NCBI RefSeq assembly: GCF_025371035.1
Contig: NZ_JANZXB010000006.1
Span: 166,252-230,251, forward strand
DNA length: 64,000 bases
Source of the DNA: Sphingomonas sp. LC-1
Lineage (GTDB): Bacteria > Pseudomonadota > Alphaproteobacteria > Sphingomonadales > Sphingomonadaceae
Direction: 5' to 3'
Under the pieces are notes generated by a model. That model was given only the letters and a program-made list of their open reading frames with translations. It had not been told where the DNA came from and did not search any database. Below are positions 61,251 through 64,000 of this stretch, one piece after another (within the stretch, counting starts at the first letter, position 1; each line of letters opens with the position of its first letter). Made by a program: the position numbers and the translations under genes.

Positions 61251-62324
61251 TCAAAAAATATCGCCATTATCGCGCTCAATGTAGTCTTGATCACCTCGGG
61301 CTCCAGCTAAACTCTTTGCACCCCGGCCATCATCGGGTCTGCGAACATATTCATTGAAGCGATCATGCCCGCGTTGACCGCCATGACAATGCACACTTCC
61401 TTGGCCTCCCTCGCCTGCTCGACCACCTCGACCAGGCTGGCCAACAAAACCCGGTTCTCCGGGCACGCCACCTTCCTGCCGCACCGAGAAGAATTTCAGC
61501 ATCTCTATGGGATCGGAAGCGGCAACGAAGAACACTGCGGCTCCATTGCCACCCCGACCTGCATCACCGCCCCGGCCTGGCATCCCACCATAGCCCCCGT
61601 GGCCGCCGTCACCCCCGCCAGAACGACAAAAGCCGAACCCGCTCGATGAGCGTTGGCCATTAGCACCAATACCGCCGTTGCCCCCACGCCCGCCTTTGCC
61701 GCCGCGTCCACCAGGCAAACCATCAAAGAATAGTTCAACGCACTCTGACTGAGGCTTGGTTCCCGTTCCAAGCCGTATCCTTTTTATAAAAAGAAAAATT
61801 GGCGGCAAATTGAGTGTGCCACCCGTTCCGCCTGGCGGCCCTTCATATCCGTTACCGCCATCCACACCGCGTCGTTGCGATGTGCCTTGGCCGGGAACGC
61901 CGTCTTGCGCTTTCCCGCCATCAGCACCCTTCAACATCTCAGCTATTTGAAGATCAAATTCGATTCCAACCGGCCGACAGATGATTGCCCTGACCTGCGG
62001 GTTATCAATAATCACCTCATCCGCTGCAATGGCAATGAAAGGAAAGCTAAGCATATTCGAAAATGCCAGTTTCCCGCTATTAAAAACTTTTAATGTTTTT
62101 ACTCTGAGAACCGCGTCCTCAAAAATTACAGTCCCTTTTATATCAAAGGCACCCCTTTTTGCAGTCGCCTTTATGACTCGAACTGCTTCCTCTATACCAG
62201 CAGCGATACTAGCGCCAATATCTTCGGATTGCCGCCCCTTTTCATCTCCATTTCCGAAAAACGTATCAACGTCATCTTCGGTGAGATGAAAGTCAGAAGG
62301 ATTTGCTTCGGAATCATCAATCAT
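61251..62324 (-). CDS. Glycine-rich collagen-like protein with beta-helical head
   Basis: The 357-residue protein has an acidic N-terminus without a signal peptide, then a beta-rich part (IKGTVIFEDAVLRVKTLKVF, FIAIAADEVIIDNPQVRAII) that looks like a parallel beta-helix rung set. From about residue 135 it is glycine-rich (DGGKAQDGVPGQG, GLPGGRGGKGGRGGNGG, GGDGGHGGYGGMPGRGGDAG), partly collagen-like GXY and partly GGXGG. The N-terminal coding half is AT-richer than the Gly half. It stands alone and is not recognised; a structural or surface role without visible export signal is puzzling. Confidence 0.75.
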   Translation of the reverse strand: MIDDSEANPSDFHLTEDDVDTFFGNGDEKGRQSEDIGASIAAGIEEAVRVIKATAKRGAFDIKGTVIFEDAVLRVKTLKVFNSGKLAFSNMLSFPFIAIAADEVIIDNPQVRAIICRPVGIEFDLQIAEMLKGADGGKAQDGVPGQGTSQRRGVDGGNGYEGPPGGTGGTLNLPPIFLFIKRIRLGTGTKPQSECVELFFDGLPGGRGGKGGRGGNGGIGANGQRSSSGFGFCRSGGGDGGHGGYGGMPGRGGDAGRGGNGAAVFFVAASDPIEMLKFFSVRQEGGVPGEPGFVGQPGRGGRAGEGGQGSVHCHGGQRGHDRFNEYVRRPDDGRGAKSLAGARGDQDYIERDNGDIF

Positions 62325-62578
62325 ACCAACCCCTGTTGTGATGTGATGCCACGACAGCGATACTATATGAAATTATAGATCTGCGCCACAATCGCATTTA
62401 TTGGCTAGTAGAAAAATTTTGAACCACCGCTTATAACATAATTCGTATATTTAGATCATATATCTAAAACTTATTTATAACCAATTAGGGAATAACAATA
62501 GTCATAGTAACTTATACCACTCCATACTAATTTCCCTAATTATTAACATTGGCAGCATGCGGGGAGCATGCATTTTAG

Positions 62579-63493
62579 TCATCGGACTAGTAGCGCGCTA
62601 ACCGGGCAGTGGTCGGAAAGGTGCTTCTGGCCCGGCGCATAGGTCGTCTCCGTGAACCCACTCGCCTGCCCCGCCGCCCGACGATCAAAGACGATGTGAT
62701 CAATGAAAGAGCGATACCGAGGATCGCAACGCGGCGTCACACCTTCATCAGCCAGCCGTAGATCGGCGTTGGCGGGGTCGCCATCGTCCAGTTCGGTCCA
62801 GACCGCATCGTCAGGTTCAGCCAAGCGACGGTTCCAGTCCCCCAGGACAATGAATCGATCAGGACCAACAGCCGCTCGGTCAATCCAGTCCTCCAACACC
62901 GGCACCTGCTGTTGCAGAACACCACAGGCCTGAGCGCGGTCGCCTTGGAAGCAGCCGGACTTGAGATGGACCGCCAGCAAGCGGACAGGCTGATGTCCTG
63001 GCGCCCTCACGCGAATATCGACACCGGAACGCAACTTTGGGTTGCCGAGCTGTAGCGCCGTGACATCCGGGTTGCGGTCAAACGGCACGCCCTTCCTGAT
63101 CGCGAACCCAACGGCTTGGCGGATAAACTGCTGTCCCGGCTGCTTGCCGCCACAACTGCCCGACGCGGCACCGGGGCGCTGCTCCATCACGATTGTGTAC
63201 CGCCTCGTGTCGAACACCCGCGCCGCGGCCGCCTCGTTCTCTGCCTCTTGGAAAGCAATCACGTCAGCATCGAGTGTGTCCACGATTTGGCGCATGGCCA
63301 CATAGTCGGCATCAGTTCGCGGCTCGCATCCTGCGCCGTCCTTCTCGGCTAAGAACTCCAGATTCCAGGACGCCACCTTGAGTGGGCGGGTTGCGATCGC
63401 GCCCTCGACGCCATCACGGGGAGCGACCTGCGGGACGGTGCAGGACGCCAGAATGGCAAGCGATGATGCAAAAAAAACAGAGCGAATGGTCAT
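62579..63493 (-). CDS. Endonuclease/exonuclease/phosphatase family lipoprotein
   Basis: The 304-residue protein starts MTIRSVFFASSLAILASCTV, a lipoprotein signal with the box LASC. The mature domain shows the EEP fold: VASWNLEFLAEKDG (first strand, Asn), VIAFQEAENEAAAARVF (catalytic Glu), IVLGDWNRRLAEPDD (Asp/Asn pair) and LSDHCPVSALLV (Asp-His). Such enzymes cleave phosphodiesters in DNA, RNA, inositol phosphates or sphingomyelin. As an envelope lipoprotein, it would act on nutrients or lipids outside the cytoplasm. The start at 63493 is chosen because it begins the signal peptide. Confidence 0.88.
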   Translation of the reverse strand: MTIRSVFFASSLAILASCTVPQVAPRDGVEGAIATRPLKVASWNLEFLAEKDGAGCEPRTDADYVAMRQIVDTLDADVIAFQEAENEAAAARVFDTRRYTIVMEQRPGAASGSCGGKQPGQQFIRQAVGFAIRKGVPFDRNPDVTALQLGNPKLRSGVDIRVRAPGHQPVRLLAVHLKSGCFQGDRAQACGVLQQQVPVLEDWIDRAAVGPDRFIVLGDWNRRLAEPDDAVWTELDDGDPANADLRLADEGVTPRCDPRYRSFIDHIVFDRRAAGQASGFTETTYAPGQKHLSDHCPVSALLVR

Positions 63494-63558
63494 GCCTGAG
63501 GTGTGCCAAGGCATGCGCTAGGGCACAATGCCTTCAGAGCCCAGATGCAGCCGAATAC

Positions 63559-63592
63559 CGCCTATCGGCGGCAAATGCCAACCGGATAGGCG
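63559..63592. repeat. Inverted repeat near the right end
   Basis: CGCCTATC (63559-63566) and GATAGGCG (63585-63592) are perfect arms. It lies 66 bases upstream of the lipoprotein start. Possibly an operator or a REP-like element. Confidence 0.4.
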
Positions 63593-63772
63593 TATCCACC
63601 CCTGATCACCTATGCCTACCGATGCCGCCAAACATGTATGGGGGTTTGAGATTCATCCACACCCTACGCAAGCTTCGCTTAGGAAAAAGGGAGCATTCCT
63701 GCGGGTTTACGGATACGGCTCTGCCGATCCCAAACGACTAATTTTTGATCCCATCCGATCCCAATGGCCAAG

Positions 63773-63970
63773 TCATTGACGCGCGTTGCAAAAATCGTAG
63801 TCGATCGGGATCACGTAGCCTGCAGCGTTGAGGATCCAAGCTGCTTGTTCTTTGTCGTCGAACCGGCCTAAGTTGTAGCGCGACGATCTGGATGAGAAGT
63901 TAGCGACGATCAGGATGAGAAGCGCTGATCGCGACGAGGTCGTTTTGGTGTGTTTGATTGCCGCTGGCAA
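63773..63970 (-). CDS. Possible small protein or gene end (65 aa)
   Basis: The frame reads NLGRFDDKEQAAWILNAAGY and ends in YDFCNARQ. The first part (LGRFDDKEQAAW) is like the end of an AP2/HNH-type DNA-binding segment, while the start (TKTTSSRSALLILIVAN) is not convincing. It may be a shorter gene or the remains of one. Start and function are uncertain. Confidence 0.3.
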   Translation of the reverse strand: MPAAIKHTKTTSSRSALLILIVANFSSRSSRYNLGRFDDKEQAAWILNAAGYVIPIDYDFCNARQ

Positions 63971-64000
63971 GACCTATGTCTCAGGTTGATTGTCGGGGAG

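Overview
This window is chromosome of a sphingomonad (Alphaproteobacteria, Sphingomonas or a close relative). The clearest marker is a 420-residue serine palmitoyltransferase whose key residues fall at the same numbers as in the Sphingomonas paucimobilis enzyme (H159, D231, H234, K265, R378), next to its dedicated acyl carrier protein. High GC, frequent GTG starts and 4-bp ATGA/GTGA gene overlaps agree, as do SOS boxes of the alphaproteobacterial type GTTC-N7-GTTC.

Region 1 (about 1-26.6 kb) is mostly conserved chromosome. It starts with a bicupin gene, a frameshifted cupin gene, an exported class II cyclic-nucleotide phosphodiesterase, and a scar of an IS end, an integrase tail and an acyltransferase tail beside tRNA-Ser(CGA). 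Housekeeping genes follow: hspQ, rplU-rpmA, a GNAT gene, tadE-tadG, obgE and proB. A lipid block comes next: cerR-like reductase, acp, spt, a hybrid histidine kinase, lptF-lptG, a fatty acid desaturase and a large GNAT-fold protein that is a candidate bacterial ceramide synthase. After two small exported paralogues come a phospholipid N-methyltransferase-like gene, an Mpo1-like membrane protein, and a divergent pair of a class III aminotransferase and a phosphatidylserine decarboxylase. Together these look like a membrane-lipid neighbourhood: ceramide synthesis, phosphatidylethanolamine synthesis and methylation, acyl modification and LptFG lipid extraction.

Region 2 (about 26.7-39.5 kb) is a prophage-like element. 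A P4-type integrase sits behind a promoter carrying a perfect SOS box. An AT-rich unknown cargo gene overlaps the integrase end, and an excisionase-like gene, small early genes, a CHC2 primase and a DUF3987 protein follow. A 164-bp locus has three tandem 9-mers facing three inverted copies. Late genes are only a DUF5681 protein, four small proteins with a shared start motif, a duplicated small gene, a tail chaperone, an HK97 gp10-like protein and a tape-measure protein. Large terminase, portal, capsid and the distal tail are absent.

Region 3 (about 39.5-64 kb) is accessory. It holds many small exported or membrane proteins with a REP-like repeat between them, a TraB-like protein, a PHB-depolymerase-family esterase and a PAS hybrid histidine kinase. 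An XRE repressor with repeated operators faces an operon of seven uncharacterised genes ending in a possible nuclease. Then come a DUF3800 gene, a PIN toxin-antitoxin pair, an SOS-controlled umuDC operon, an SGNH lipoprotein, an SRAP protein, a chemoreceptor, a glycine-rich collagen-like protein and an exported endonuclease/phosphatase lipoprotein. DNA-damage functions (SOS integrase, UmuDC, SRAP) recur across regions 2 and 3.
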